Below the pieces are notes generated by a model. The model had not been told where the DNA came from, searched no databases, and worked only from the letters and a program-made list of their open reading frames with translations. DNA of 64,000 nucleotides, taken from NCBI GenBank assembly GCA_012270975.1, contig JAAXHH010000006.1, forward strand, positions 49,009 through 113,008, given 5' to 3'. The position numbers were made by a program, and so were the translations under genes. The first letter of the stretch is position 1, and each line of letters opens with the position of its first letter. Positions 9,239 to 21,445 of the stretch are shown here, in pieces. The stretch is from Candidatus Latescibacterota bacterium. GTDB lineage: Bacteria; JAAXHH01.

Positions 9239-9946
9239 ATGGCCGCCAACAGAACACAGGAATCCCGGAGATTACTGCACTCCGTAAAGGACAAGTACAA
9301 TGATCCTGAAGAACTTGATATCCGAAAAGACGAGTTGAAAGACGGTATCCGGAAGGCGGAACAGGCGTTTGTGGGAAATTACCCGCTAGACAGTCGCCTG
9401 TTAGACATTGGATGTGCGACAGGGCGACTGTGCTTCGCACTTGCGCGGCTGGGATACGACGTCACCGGTATCGATGTCGCCGAAAAACAGATTGAACAGG
9501 CAAAGCAAACCGCGGAAGCGGAACGCGTCAACGTGGCGTTTCTACAATACGAAATGCCGATTCTGCCTTTTCCCGACGCCTCATTTGCCGCTGCATTTAT
9601 GGGAAACGTCTATTGCTATGTCCCGCACCGCGCGTCACGTATCGCTTTTATGGAAGAGATCGCGCGCGTGCTTAATCCAAATGGCGAGGTTTTTCTTTCG
9701 CAGACTGTCCTGGATTCCGTACTGGATGGTTACGAAGACATTTACGATGACAACCATCGTAAGTACGCTCCCGACTACAAGACCCTGGAAGAAGGAGACG
9801 GATTCGTCCTGGGAGCACCGCACTATTTGCACTTCTTCTTCGCTGAAGATCTCATAGCAGAACTGGAAACATCTCCGTTCCAGATTGTAAGCTCAGTTTT
9901 GAAGAAAGGTGATTTTAAATGTGTTTTACGGAAGCAAAACACATGA
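9239..9946 (+). CDS. Class I SAM-dependent methyltransferase
   Basis: LLDIGCATGRLCFALARLGYDVTGIDVAEKQIEQAK. Confidence 0.85.
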   Translation: MAANRTQESRRLLHSVKDKYNDPEELDIRKDELKDGIRKAEQAFVGNYPLDSRLLDIGCATGRLCFALARLGYDVTGIDVAEKQIEQAKQTAEAERVNVAFLQYEMPILPFPDASFAAAFMGNVYCYVPHRASRIAFMEEIARVLNPNGEVFLSQTVLDSVLDGYEDIYDDNHRKYAPDYKTLEEGDGFVLGAPHYLHFFFAEDLIAELETSPFQIVSSVLKKGDFKCVLRKQNT

Positions 9947-9978
9947 GTCGTTCGCGGTTGCCTGCATCGGAATGCTTC

Positions 9979-10716
9979 TCAAATCTTCCTCGCCACGTGC
10001 CGGTCTTCGTAAATCCCCTTTAGAAACCTATCCGGATTGAGTTCTTCGGGCATATAATGCCATGCCGTGCTGTAACGGGTGCGGCTGCTGTGGTTGTCGT
10101 ATGCGCCGTGCAGGAGATTGGCGGAAAACAGCACGACCGTCCCCGCGGGAATGACCAGGTCCACGGCCTGCGCTTCATCGACCTTCGTCCAGCTGCCATG
10201 CCTGCTCAACTGACTGCGGTGTTCGACAATCTCACCGATCCGGTGGCTGCCGGGAACCACCCGCAAACAGCCATTCTCCACGTCCGAATCTTCCAGGTAG
10301 ATCCCGCAACTGACGATGCGGTCCGTATCGGTCCCGAAATAGAAATTGTCCTGGTGCCAGCCCGTAGACGTTCCGCCGTCGGGCAGCTTCGGAAAGAACT
10401 TGGTGCCGAATACGTCGATGTTGTCACCGATCAGTGCGGCCACGCGATCCACAATCGCCGGCTCGCGCGCCAGTTCCAACACCCGTTCATCGACCACGCA
10501 TACGCCCTGGACTTTGTGCAGCAGACCCGCCCTGGGTTCGCCGCGTTCGTCCAGCTCGAGTGCCCAGTGCGGCGTCTGCTCGGCCAATCGGCGCCCCTCG
10601 GCGACGAGTTCATCGAACACCTGCTTGTACCAGGCCAGTCGCTCGCCCTGTATCAGGGATTCAAAAACGAGATAGCCGTCTTCGCGGTACTGCACTACCT
10701 GGTTGTCAGTCAACAT
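9979..10716 (-). CDS. Phytanoyl-CoA dioxygenase (PhyH) family protein
   Basis: YREDGYLVFESLIQGERL; GWHQDNFYFGTDTDRIVSCGIYLEDSDVENGCLRVVPGSHRIG; LLHGAYDNHS; start at internal ATG 10716. Confidence 0.88.
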   Translation of the reverse strand: MLTDNQVVQYREDGYLVFESLIQGERLAWYKQVFDELVAEGRRLAEQTPHWALELDERGEPRAGLLHKVQGVCVVDERVLELAREPAIVDRVAALIGDNIDVFGTKFFPKLPDGGTSTGWHQDNFYFGTDTDRIVSCGIYLEDSDVENGCLRVVPGSHRIGEIVEHRSQLSRHGSWTKVDEAQAVDLVIPAGTVVLFSANLLHGAYDNHSSRTRYSTAWHYMPEELNPDRFLKGIYEDRHVARKI

Positions 10717-10788
10717 GAGAACCTCTTTGGAATGGCGGCGTTCCACTATGTACCTCTCGCGCCCGGTAACCGGTACCGAGCCGCGGAA

Positions 10789-11637
10789 TCATCCGCCCTG
10801 CGTCTCCTCGAGCGTCTCCAGCCAGCGATAACCGTAGGCCGGAACATTGGGCGATCCGGCCATGCCGTCGGGAAACATGCTGAACTTCTCGACGCGCAGG
10901 CGATAGTTGTATTCGTGCCTGGGCAGGAAGCCCACGATCTCACCGCGGTAGGGGGCGCCGTTGAAGACCTTGCAGTACCCGGCATAGCCGTCGCCGCATT
11001 CGATCCTGCCCCAATCGATGGTGATCTCCTCTTCCGTGCCTGCCGCCCTGGTTTTCGAGACCACGTTTGTCAAAACGTACCGTCCATCGCCGTACCGATT
11101 GGCCTCGATGACATAGTAATGGCCTGCCTCGTATTCGAAGTCATTGATGTAATCGTCGTACGGAGCGCCGTCCACCACCGGGCAGAAGTCGTCACTTCGG
11201 GCGCATACGACGCGCGCGGGACCTACCGACAAGGTTACCGCCGTGGACGGCGCCGGGGTCTTCTCCAGTTGCTCCAGCAGCCGGTACGCGTATTGACTTG
11301 CATCCTGCGGCGGCTCTTGCCCGTCCCACGGATCGTACTTGCCGATCCGGAGGCGATAGGTATAGCCAGCCTCGTACTCGAAACCTTCGATTGCATCATA
11401 GAACAAAAGACCGTCGACCACCATGCACGTCCGCAGGCCCACACCGTAGCACTTGGCCAGGGTGGGGCCGACGTTAACGACCCTGGTCTCGATGTACTCC
11501 TGGCCGTCCGGTCCGGGCTCGATCGGGTCTGGTCCTACCGGGTCCTCTGAGCCGTTACAGCCGGCAAATACCAGGACCACAAGTATCGAGGGAATGAAGC
11601 TCAGAAAGCGATAGGTTGAAGCAAGGAAGTGTGGCAT
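10789..11637 (-). CDS. Putative lipoprotein with three tandem DUF4377-like domains
   Basis: Signal peptide with lipobox LVFAGC; three repeats of the type VNVGPTLAKCYG..CMVVDG.LFYDAIEGFEYEAGYTYRLRI. Confidence 0.7.
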   Translation of the reverse strand: MPHFLASTYRFLSFIPSILVVLVFAGCNGSEDPVGPDPIEPGPDGQEYIETRVVNVGPTLAKCYGVGLRTCMVVDGLLFYDAIEGFEYEAGYTYRLRIGKYDPWDGQEPPQDASQYAYRLLEQLEKTPAPSTAVTLSVGPARVVCARSDDFCPVVDGAPYDDYINDFEYEAGHYYVIEANRYGDGRYVLTNVVSKTRAAGTEEEITIDWGRIECGDGYAGYCKVFNGAPYRGEIVGFLPRHEYNYRLRVEKFSMFPDGMAGSPNVPAYGYRWLETLEETQGG

Positions 11638-11862
11638 GCTCGTGCACCTTGGTTGAGAAAGCGGGGACTGTATTTTAACCTGCAAGATTTCCATTGTTCC
11701 ATCAAGACGATTTTAGGGCGGGATGGTTCCCCGAACGCGTGCAAATTTCCCATATTCCTCTTGCATGCGAACGGGCCAGGTCGGTATTTTTTATAGCTGA
11801 AAGGTCATATGACAGACATGCAACGAATCCCTGATTTTGCGTCATACTTCAGAACACATTAA

Positions 11863-14007
<2,145 letters not shown>

Positions 14008-14012
14008 TTTCA

Positions 14013-14052
14013 GATGGTGCAGGGCTCGGACTGATGGTGTTGGGCGTGGACT
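14013..14052. repeat. Imperfect 20-bp tandem duplication immediately after the katG stop codon
   Basis: gatggtgcagggctcggact / gatggtgttgggcgtggact. Confidence 0.75.
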
Positions 14053-14142
14053 AGCGGACTATTTGATTGCGCGCGATCACGACCTGGTACGCCAGGGATT
14101 CGTGGCGTGATTCGCATGACGAGCCCCAACGGAAACCGGTGA

Positions 14143-14814
14143 TCAGAAACCCAGAACGCCGTAGTCGCCGTCCAGGATCAGGCGTGCCGACACGTACATT
14201 CCCAGTAGCGCGAAGAGCACCCAGGGAGCGTTCAGGGCGCCGATATAGACGAACAGCTCTTCCCGGGTTATATGGTGCTGCCTCCTGGCCACGAAGAAAC
14301 TGACCCAGTAGACAGACGTCATGTAGGTCCACTGCCAGGAAAGCACGAGACCGAGGATGCCGGCCAGGACCGCAGGCATGAACTCGACGGTAAAGGCCCC
14401 GTAGAGGATTACGGTTGGAATCGGTGTAAAGAAACCGTTGGCGACATCGACGTTGAAACCCCAGGTGCGGCGGTCTGAGAAGGACCCGTCGAAAAGGGCG
14501 TACGTCGCCCAGACATCGGCCCAGATCGTCGGGGACAGGATTCTTCTCAACGGCACCCTGGTGGTAAGAAACTCGACCGCCGGCGTTCGGCCGGTCTCCT
14601 GTTGCCGCCTTCGCCAGTACTCGGTGCGCGTCTCGATGTAGTCCCGTTTGAGGAACAGGCACACCTCCCAGTAGCAAACCAGCAGATTCGTCGAAAAGAA
14701 CAGACTCATCAGGCAGTGGATGAGGTTGATATCCCCGACGAAGTGATAACGAGTACAGATGCCGAGCAGCGCCAACAGCGTGACCACCAGCGCTGCGAAC
14801 AATCCGGCCGCCAT
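14143..14814 (-). CDS. Hypothetical multi-pass membrane protein
   Basis: 223-aa ORF with several hydrophobic segments; no family recognised. Confidence 0.6.
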   Translation of the reverse strand: MAAGLFAALVVTLLALLGICTRYHFVGDINLIHCLMSLFFSTNLLVCYWEVCLFLKRDYIETRTEYWRRRQQETGRTPAVEFLTTRVPLRRILSPTIWADVWATYALFDGSFSDRRTWGFNVDVANGFFTPIPTVILYGAFTVEFMPAVLAGILGLVLSWQWTYMTSVYWVSFFVARRQHHITREELFVYIGALNAPWVLFALLGMYVSARLILDGDYGVLGF

Positions 14815-14965
14815 CCCCGATCTCCTTTCATGTGCATGCAGGCAAACAGTAGGGATATGTTGTAACTAAATCAGCAGTCCATCAAGGTGTTTGTAAAGTG
14901 GTACAGCGTAGCTGCGAAGCGGTGGTACAGCCGTAACTGAACTATTTGAAATGGGGAGAACTTCC

Positions 14966-16021
14966 ATGCTGATCGTCGATTCCCACCTGGATATCGCCTT
15001 CAACGCCCTCGAATGGGATCGGGACTTGTTCCAGCCCATCGCCAAGATCCGCGAGTCCGAAGCCGGAATGGCGCAGAAGGGACGCGGCCTGGGCGTGGTG
15101 AATTTCGAGGAGCTGCGGCGCGGCGGGATCGGACTCTTTTTCGTCACGGTGAACTGCCGGATCGCTTCGATGGGAAAGCGTTTTTCCGGGGTGCGCACCC
15201 AGGACATCGCCTACGCCAGGTGCATGGGCGAGTTGGCCTACTACCGCCTGATGGAATCCAAAGGCGTCTTTCGACAGATACGCAACCGGGCCGAGCTCGA
15301 CGCCCACCTCGCCGAGTGGGACGCCGATCCCCAGGCAACCCCGCTGGGGTTCGTCCTCAGCATGGAAGGCGCGGACGGCATCGTGGGTCCCGAACAGGTG
15401 GCCGAGTGGTGGGATGAAGGCCTGCGAGTCGTGAGTCTGTGTCACTACGGGGTCAGCTCCTACGCCCACGGAACCCAGGCGCCCGGCGGCCTTACGCCCA
15501 GGGGACGCCCGATGCTCGAAGCCTTGGAGGCGGCCGGGATCATCCTGGATGTGAGCCACCTGGCCGAGCAGGCCTTCTGGGAAGCGCTTGAGGTATTCGG
15601 CGGTCCCGTGCTGGCCACCCACAACTGTTGCCGGGCCCTGTGCGACCACGACCGCCAACTCGACGATCAGCAGATCAAGGCCCTGGCACAGCGCGGAGGC
15701 GTCATCGGCACGGCCCTGGACGTCTGGATGATCTCCCCCCTGTGGGACCCGGTCGCCATGGACAACTCGGGCATCACGCTGGAGACGGTGGTCGACCACA
15801 TCGACCATGTCTGCCAGCTGACCGGGAGCGCGCGCCACGCCGCCATCGGCACCGACACGGACGGCGGCTACGGCAAGGAGCAGTGTCCGTCCGATCTCGA
15901 AACCATCGCCGACCTCCGGAAGATTCCCGCAATTCTCGAACGCCGCGGCTATACGGAGACCGACATTGCCGACATCATGCACGGCAACTGGGTCCGGACG
16001 TTGCGCACGGCATGGAGTTGA
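14966..16021 (+). CDS. Membrane dipeptidase (peptidase family M19)
   Basis: MLIVDSHLDIAF; GADGIVGPEQVAEWWDEGLRVVSLCHYG; DVSHLAEQAFWEAL; THNCCRAL; IGTDTDGGYG. Confidence 0.88.
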   Translation: MLIVDSHLDIAFNALEWDRDLFQPIAKIRESEAGMAQKGRGLGVVNFEELRRGGIGLFFVTVNCRIASMGKRFSGVRTQDIAYARCMGELAYYRLMESKGVFRQIRNRAELDAHLAEWDADPQATPLGFVLSMEGADGIVGPEQVAEWWDEGLRVVSLCHYGVSSYAHGTQAPGGLTPRGRPMLEALEAAGIILDVSHLAEQAFWEALEVFGGPVLATHNCCRALCDHDRQLDDQQIKALAQRGGVIGTALDVWMISPLWDPVAMDNSGITLETVVDHIDHVCQLTGSARHAAIGTDTDGGYGKEQCPSDLETIADLRKIPAILERRGYTETDIADIMHGNWVRTLRTAWS

Positions 16022-16057
16022 TATAGGCGAGCATCAGCCTGGACAAAGGCCGGATTC

Positions 16058-17170
16058 ATGCCTGAAGCCCCCATATTCCGTCGTCACACCATCTACGAAG
16101 GCGGTCCCGCCGAACGCATGGACTGCGTTGTAGGGGATCTCGATGGCGACGGCGTGCAGGAATTCGTCATCGCCACCCGCAATCCGGACGGGCTCCACTG
16201 GTTCGGCAGAACAGCAAACGGAACCTGGAAACCGCACCTGATGGACGATTCTTTTCCGAGCATCAGTGTGGGCACCGTCCTCGTCGACCTCACCGGCAAC
16301 GGCAAACTCGACCTGATCTCCGGCACCAGCGACCGGGGCAATCACGTATTCTGGTGGGCGTGCCCCGACGATCCTACGCAGCGATGGACCCGCCGCGTGG
16401 TGTTCGAGCTACCCGATAAGCGGATCCACGACCTGATAGTGGCGGATATCGACGGTGACGGCCGGGACGAACTGTACGTCTGGAACCCCGACGCCGGGAC
16501 GATTTTCATGGTCCCGGTGCCCGATGATCCGTACGCAACTCCGTGGCCCGGCGTCCGCAAGGTAGCCACCGGCGTGAACGAACAGGACTTCGCGGCCGCC
16601 GACGTGGACGGTGACGGGCGGCTGGAACTCATCGCCGGGACTTCGTGGTACCGCCTCCTGTCAAACGGTGAATGGGAACGGCACGTCTACGCCGAAGGAT
16701 ATGGCGGCGTGCGGGTCCGCGCGGCGGATTTCGATGGGGACGGCCGCGTCGAAATCGCCGTCTGCGAAGTTGCGCTGGACATCGGCCAGACCTACGGACG
16801 GTTGGCGCTGTTCAGGCCGGGACAGAACGTCGAGGAACCCTGGGAATCCGAGATTCTTCACGATCGGCTGCTCGACGCCCACACCCTGCAGGTGGCTGAT
16901 TTCGACGGCGATGGGCGACCCGACATCTACGTGGGAGAGATGGGCCGGGGAGACTGGACGGAGCCTCATCCACCCCGGCAACTGCTCTTTTTAAGCCGCG
17001 GAGACCTGATGAAACAGCACGTCATCGACACCGGGATCGGTACGCACGAAGCCCAGGTCATCGAATTGGACGGGAAAGTCGGCATCATCAGCAAACCCTA
17101 CCGCTGGCTCCAGGACACCGCTCCACGGCCTCAGTTGGTGGATAATCTATATCTGTATATGCCGGAGTGA
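16058..17170 (+). CDS. VCBS/FG-GAP repeat (beta-propeller) protein
   Basis: Repeated D-x-D-G-D-G motifs: VGDLDGDGVQEFV, VADIDGDGRDELYV, AADVDGDGRLELIAG, AADFDGDGRVEIAV, VADFDGDGRPDIYVGE. Confidence 0.85.
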   Translation: MPEAPIFRRHTIYEGGPAERMDCVVGDLDGDGVQEFVIATRNPDGLHWFGRTANGTWKPHLMDDSFPSISVGTVLVDLTGNGKLDLISGTSDRGNHVFWWACPDDPTQRWTRRVVFELPDKRIHDLIVADIDGDGRDELYVWNPDAGTIFMVPVPDDPYATPWPGVRKVATGVNEQDFAAADVDGDGRLELIAGTSWYRLLSNGEWERHVYAEGYGGVRVRAADFDGDGRVEIAVCEVALDIGQTYGRLALFRPGQNVEEPWESEILHDRLLDAHTLQVADFDGDGRPDIYVGEMGRGDWTEPHPPRQLLFLSRGDLMKQHVIDTGIGTHEAQVIELDGKVGIISKPYRWLQDTAPRPQLVDNLYLYMPE

Positions 17171-17210
17171 GGTGTGGGAGGTTGTGTATCCGGCTCAAAT
17201 TGGTAGTCTG

Positions 17211-17933
17211 ATGAACCACTCCCAAGACGCATTTGGACAGCTTCTTCTAAACTGTTTACACGGCAACGAGTCATTGGAGATCATCGAACGCGATGATGGT
17301 TTCATTGAAGCCGGTTACGGAAACCGGTACTTCACCGCGTATGAAGACTGGCCGTCTCATCACGTGATGGCGATGAAGCATGTAAGCGGCCGGGTTCTTG
17401 ACGTAGGCTGCGGTGCGGGCACACACTCGGTCTACTGTCAGGAGCAAGGTTGCCGTGTCTTGGGGATCGACATCTCGCCGGGTGCCATCCAGGTCTCACG
17501 ACACAGGGGGTTACGACACGGTAAGGTGATGCCGGTTACACGGGTAGGTGCTTCATTAGGTGTCTTTGATACGATACTGATGCTGGGCGGCAATTTCGGC
17601 ACTTTAGGAAACAGCAAACGAGCGAATAGGCTACTCAGACGATTCCACAGAATGACTACGCCAACGGCACGAATCATTGCAGAGTCTAGGGATCCCTATC
17701 TAACGTCGGAGTCGGTTCACAGGGAGTATCACAAGGGAAATAGAAGAAGAGGAAGGATGTCTGGGCAGGTACGCATTCGAGTTCGTTTCAAGAATCTGAA
17801 GACGCCATGGTTTGACTATCTCTTCGTGTCAAAGGAGGAGATGCAGCAGATTCTCAATGACACCGGCTGGCGTGTAGAGCAATTCCTGGACTCCGTTGGT
17901 GCCGGCTACATTGGCGTGCTATCGAAATCCTGA
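17211..17933 (+). CDS. Class I SAM-dependent methyltransferase
   Basis: GRVLDVGCGAGTHSVYCQEQGCRVLGIDISPGAIQVSR. Confidence 0.85.
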   Translation: MNHSQDAFGQLLLNCLHGNESLEIIERDDGFIEAGYGNRYFTAYEDWPSHHVMAMKHVSGRVLDVGCGAGTHSVYCQEQGCRVLGIDISPGAIQVSRHRGLRHGKVMPVTRVGASLGVFDTILMLGGNFGTLGNSKRANRLLRRFHRMTTPTARIIAESRDPYLTSESVHREYHKGNRRRGRMSGQVRIRVRFKNLKTPWFDYLFVSKEEMQQILNDTGWRVEQFLDSVGAGYIGVLSKS

Positions 17934-17957
17934 ATTCTGGTTTTTCTGGACTGACCC

Positions 17958-18704
17958 ATGACCCAAGTACGACACGACAGGCCAATCTGGTCGGGCAGGA
18001 TTCCGCGACACAAGATCGCCGAATTGTATAAGAAGGACGCACTTGGGATCTGTGACGAAGTACTGATCGACGATGTGGGTATCGGACTGTTAGTGAGAAT
18101 CGAGCATATCTTCCGTGCCAGGAAGGCGAACAGCGGTCTCGCGTGTTGTCCGCTCTGCCGGCGCGAAATCCCGCACAACTTCGACCCGGCGTTTCTGCTG
18201 CGCTGCGAGTCCTGTAACTGGGAATTGGTCTGGGCCGAATACCAGAAGTCGTTTCGGGGTAAACACCTGATTGCGTCCGGCATGACCTCCTTCCTGAAGG
18301 AATACGCGGAGAAGTACAGGGTTGCGAGATCACCACAGGAGAAATTGATACTCATAGATACGCTGATCCACCGGTATCACTGGGAACTCGAAGGCGGTCT
18401 GACCGGACCGGGAGCACGCGATCTCATCGGCGGGAAGCCCAGCGAAGTCATCGATTTCCTGAATCATCTTAGCTATGGAACCAGAAGTAGCCCTGAGGTC
18501 CTTTCCACCCGGCAGGAATGGCTGGACAAGGTGCGGGCGAGTCGAGAGCAGCATGCGTCGGCGGTTAAGGAGCGTGAACTTAAGGCGGAGAAGAAGAGAC
18601 AAAAGGCGGAGGAAAAGAAAAGGAGGGATGCCTTGAAAGCGAAAGCGCGGCAGGCAGGACTCGCCGATCGGAGCAATGCGGGACAGGTCCATGATGGTAA
18701 ATGA
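17958..18704 (+). CDS. Hypothetical protein with a zinc-ribbon-like Cys4 motif and a charged C-terminal helix
   Basis: CCPLCRREIPHNFDPAFLLRCESCNWELVW plus ERELKAEKKRQKAEEKKRRDALKAKA. Confidence 0.65.
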   Translation: MTQVRHDRPIWSGRIPRHKIAELYKKDALGICDEVLIDDVGIGLLVRIEHIFRARKANSGLACCPLCRREIPHNFDPAFLLRCESCNWELVWAEYQKSFRGKHLIASGMTSFLKEYAEKYRVARSPQEKLILIDTLIHRYHWELEGGLTGPGARDLIGGKPSEVIDFLNHLSYGTRSSPEVLSTRQEWLDKVRASREQHASAVKERELKAEKKRQKAEEKKRRDALKAKARQAGLADRSNAGQVHDGK

Positions 18705-19149
18705 CGACGAATGCATCTTTTGTCGCATCATACGGGGCGAGTTGGATTCCGCGACTGTATACGAGGATGAATCTACCCTGGCGTTCCTGGATCTTCGCCA
18801 GAGCAACGAAGGGCACGTCCTGGTCGTCCCCAGGAATCACATCGAACAGATCTACGACCTTGACGAGGACACGGCCTCCTCTCTCGCCAGCACGGTCTGC
18901 AGGGTCGCCCGGGCGGTTCGCCGGGTTTACGCACCGGAAGGACTGTCGATCTGGCAATCAAATGGCCCCGCGGCATTTCAGGAGGTGCCTCATGTTCACT
19001 GGCATATATTACCTCGATATGCGGACGATGGCCTTCTCGTCGTCTATCCCAGGGATCTTGTCGGCCGTGCGCGTCAAGAATACTCATTGCAGTCTCTGAA
19101 GAGCATTTCAGGACCCTTGATAGAAGCGCTCGAGGAAGATGCGGAGTAG
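18691..19149 (+). CDS. HIT family protein (histidine triad)
   Basis: ECIFCRIIRGELDSATVYEDESTLAFLDLRQSNEGHVLVVPRNH; histidine triad HVHWHILPRY. Confidence 0.92.
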   Translation: MMVNDDECIFCRIIRGELDSATVYEDESTLAFLDLRQSNEGHVLVVPRNHIEQIYDLDEDTASSLASTVCRVARAVRRVYAPEGLSIWQSNGPAAFQEVPHVHWHILPRYADDGLLVVYPRDLVGRARQEYSLQSLKSISGPLIEALEEDAE

Positions 19150-19211
19150 CAGGTCAAGCATCTGTCCGGCACCTACTCGAGCGGCATCTGCAGGACCCCC
19201 AGGAAGTTACT

Positions 19212-20090
19212 ATGCCGTACGCTTCCATTAACGGATTCAAATTGTTCTACGATGTTCAAGGAGAGGGTGATGCCGTCGTCTTCATACACGGCGGGTTCCC
19301 GTCCATTGACATGCACCTTCGGGCGCAATCGAGTGGCAAGTGGACCTGGGAGACTGATTTCACTTCGAGCTACCGTTTCATAACGTACGATCGTCGGGGC
19401 TGCTGGCGGTCTTCCCTTCCGGAAACGGGGTATGACCTGGAGAATCAGGCACGGGATCTGTCGGAGTTGTTGGATCACCTTGGCATGAAGGAAGCGCATG
19501 TAATTGGTTCTTCCGCAGGCGGTCCGATCGCCATACTCTTCGCAACCATGTACCCGGAAAGAGTCAGGACACTCGTACTGGCTGGTACGGCCGCGGATCT
19601 CTGGCCGGAGGAAGATCCGGTCACCCGGATTGTCATAGAACAGTTGAAAACCCTTGAAGAACGGGGGGCAGCGGCGGCCTGGGATAGCCGGCCCGAGGGT
19701 GTTGAACTGAGCCTGGACATACTCTGGGAACGGGAGGAAATGAAGGAGCGAGGTGCCCTGGCAGAATACGAGGACCGAATCGCGCAAGCTCTGAAGCGGT
19801 GCGGCCTGCGGGATCGCGTGCTATGGTATGAGACCCAGCTTCAGGCGGTCGGCGCTTACCTGGACAGGGACCTGACGGAGGAATGCGCGCGAATCACGGC
19901 TCCCACACATGTAGTTCACGGTTCCAAAGACCGGGAAGTGCCCGTGGATTGGGGCCGGGATCTCGCGGCGAAGATTCCAGGCGCGACGTTCAGGTTGTAT
20001 TCGGATGAATCCCACGGCCTCGTCCACCGATGCGGTGCGGTTCGGAAGGATATCATCACGTTTTTCCATCAGAATGGGACCATCCCATGA
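19212..20090 (+). CDS. Alpha/beta hydrolase
   Basis: VFIHGGFPS; YDRRGCWRSS; HVIGSSAGGPIAILFA nucleophile elbow; C-terminal HGSKDREVPV and SHGL. Confidence 0.88.
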   Translation: MPYASINGFKLFYDVQGEGDAVVFIHGGFPSIDMHLRAQSSGKWTWETDFTSSYRFITYDRRGCWRSSLPETGYDLENQARDLSELLDHLGMKEAHVIGSSAGGPIAILFATMYPERVRTLVLAGTAADLWPEEDPVTRIVIEQLKTLEERGAAAAWDSRPEGVELSLDILWEREEMKERGALAEYEDRIAQALKRCGLRDRVLWYETQLQAVGAYLDRDLTEECARITAPTHVVHGSKDREVPVDWGRDLAAKIPGATFRLYSDESHGLVHRCGAVRKDIITFFHQNGTIP

Positions 20091-21325
20091 AGATCACCGA
20101 GATAGAAGTACACGAGATCACCCTCGAGTACGAGGATTGGATCGCCTACCAGCTCAACCATTTCTACGGTCCGGCGAAGCGGACGGTCTACGTCGCGCAC
20201 ACGGACGACGGGCTCATCGGACTAGGTGAAGGACACGATCCGGAACCGGAAGAAGTGATCGACCGGTACATCGGGACGAGCCCCTTTGACTGGGTCGGCG
20301 ACGAGACTTCTCTCGCTTTGGGCACGGCGATGTACGATCTGATGGGCAAGGCAGCGGGCGTGCCGGTCTACAAGCTGATCGGTCAGAAGCACCGGTCCTG
20401 GGTACCCGTGGGAAGCTGGACCGTGTCAACTCACCCGGACCGCATGGCCGAAGCCGTGCGCGAGTACTCGGCGCAGGGCTATACCTGGATGAAATACCAT
20501 CTGTCGCCCTTCGAAAACGTCATGGACCAGACCGAGGCCATGCAGGCGGTGGCGCCAAAAGGGTTCAGAATCCATTACGATTTCACTATGCACGGTACCG
20601 ACGATCACATGCCCGAACTTCTGGACGAGCTGGAGCGGTTCCGGATTGCCGGCTGCTTCGAGGATCCCCTCCCTCCGGGGGATATCCAGGGCTACATCGA
20701 ACTCCGTAAGCGTTCCACGCTGCCCGTCGTACTGCACCATTTCCCCACGGACGCGACGTACGAAGTGTTCATGAAACCCGCGGACGCGTACATGTTGGGG
20801 CACGCCAGAATCGGGACCGCCATCAGCCGTGCGGGGTTGTTCGCCGCGGACAACAGCCCCTTCATGCTTCAGAACGTGGGTGGGAACATCACCCGGGCTA
20901 TGACCACGCACATGATGGCGGCCTTTCCCTCGGCGAACTTTCACTTCATCAGCGCTACCGAGACCTGGAAGAGCGACGTGACCGTGGAGCGCCTGGAACC
21001 GGTCAACGGGTTCGTACGCGTGCCGGAATCGCCGGGGCTGGGCGTCACGCTGGACCGCGACGAACTGGAGCGCCTTAAACACCTGAAGCTCCCGCCGCAG
21101 AAGAAGTGGATCATCCGTTCGCGCTTCGAGAACGGCACACGGATGTACAACATCGCCGATCCTGAAGACTCCATATTCATGGTGCGGCCCGACAGGCGGC
21201 GTGGCATGGTCCCCATGAGCTACGATGCGCCGATTACCACCGAGTACTGGGATGACGACGATACCGCAGAATACCGTGAGATGTTCGCCCGGATCGAGCG
21301 GGAAGGCGTCGTGCTCGAGAAGTAG
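20087..21325 (+). CDS. Mandelate racemase/muconate lactonizing enzyme (enolase superfamily) protein
   Basis: MKITEIEVHEI; LGTAMYDLMGKAAGVPVYKLIGQKHR; HYDFTMH...CFEDPLPPGDIQGYIELRKRSTLPVVLHH; ATGA overlap with the upstream hydrolase. Confidence 0.85.
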   Translation: MKITEIEVHEITLEYEDWIAYQLNHFYGPAKRTVYVAHTDDGLIGLGEGHDPEPEEVIDRYIGTSPFDWVGDETSLALGTAMYDLMGKAAGVPVYKLIGQKHRSWVPVGSWTVSTHPDRMAEAVREYSAQGYTWMKYHLSPFENVMDQTEAMQAVAPKGFRIHYDFTMHGTDDHMPELLDELERFRIAGCFEDPLPPGDIQGYIELRKRSTLPVVLHHFPTDATYEVFMKPADAYMLGHARIGTAISRAGLFAADNSPFMLQNVGGNITRAMTTHMMAAFPSANFHFISATETWKSDVTVERLEPVNGFVRVPESPGLGVTLDRDELERLKHLKLPPQKKWIIRSRFENGTRMYNIADPEDSIFMVRPDRRRGMVPMSYDAPITTEYWDDDDTAEYREMFARIEREGVVLEK

Positions 21326-21391
21326 CTGTACTAAGCTAGCGGTTCTGCCAGGCGTCTCCGACGCCTCAGACAATTCCCAGTAAACCTCATT

Positions 21392-21431
21392 CTTGACCAA
21401 GACCTCGACATACTTGACCAAGACCTCGACA
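21392..21431. repeat. Tandem duplication, 19-bp identical unit with 21-bp period, in an intergenic leader
   Basis: cttgaccaagacctcgaca ta cttgaccaagacctcgaca. Confidence 0.9.
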
Positions 21432-21445
21432 CTGAAGAGATCACC

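Noticed and set aside
16058-17170. FG-GAP repeat protein as a secreted adhesin or toxin
   Set aside because: No convincing signal peptide or toxin domain; simple beta-propeller call retained
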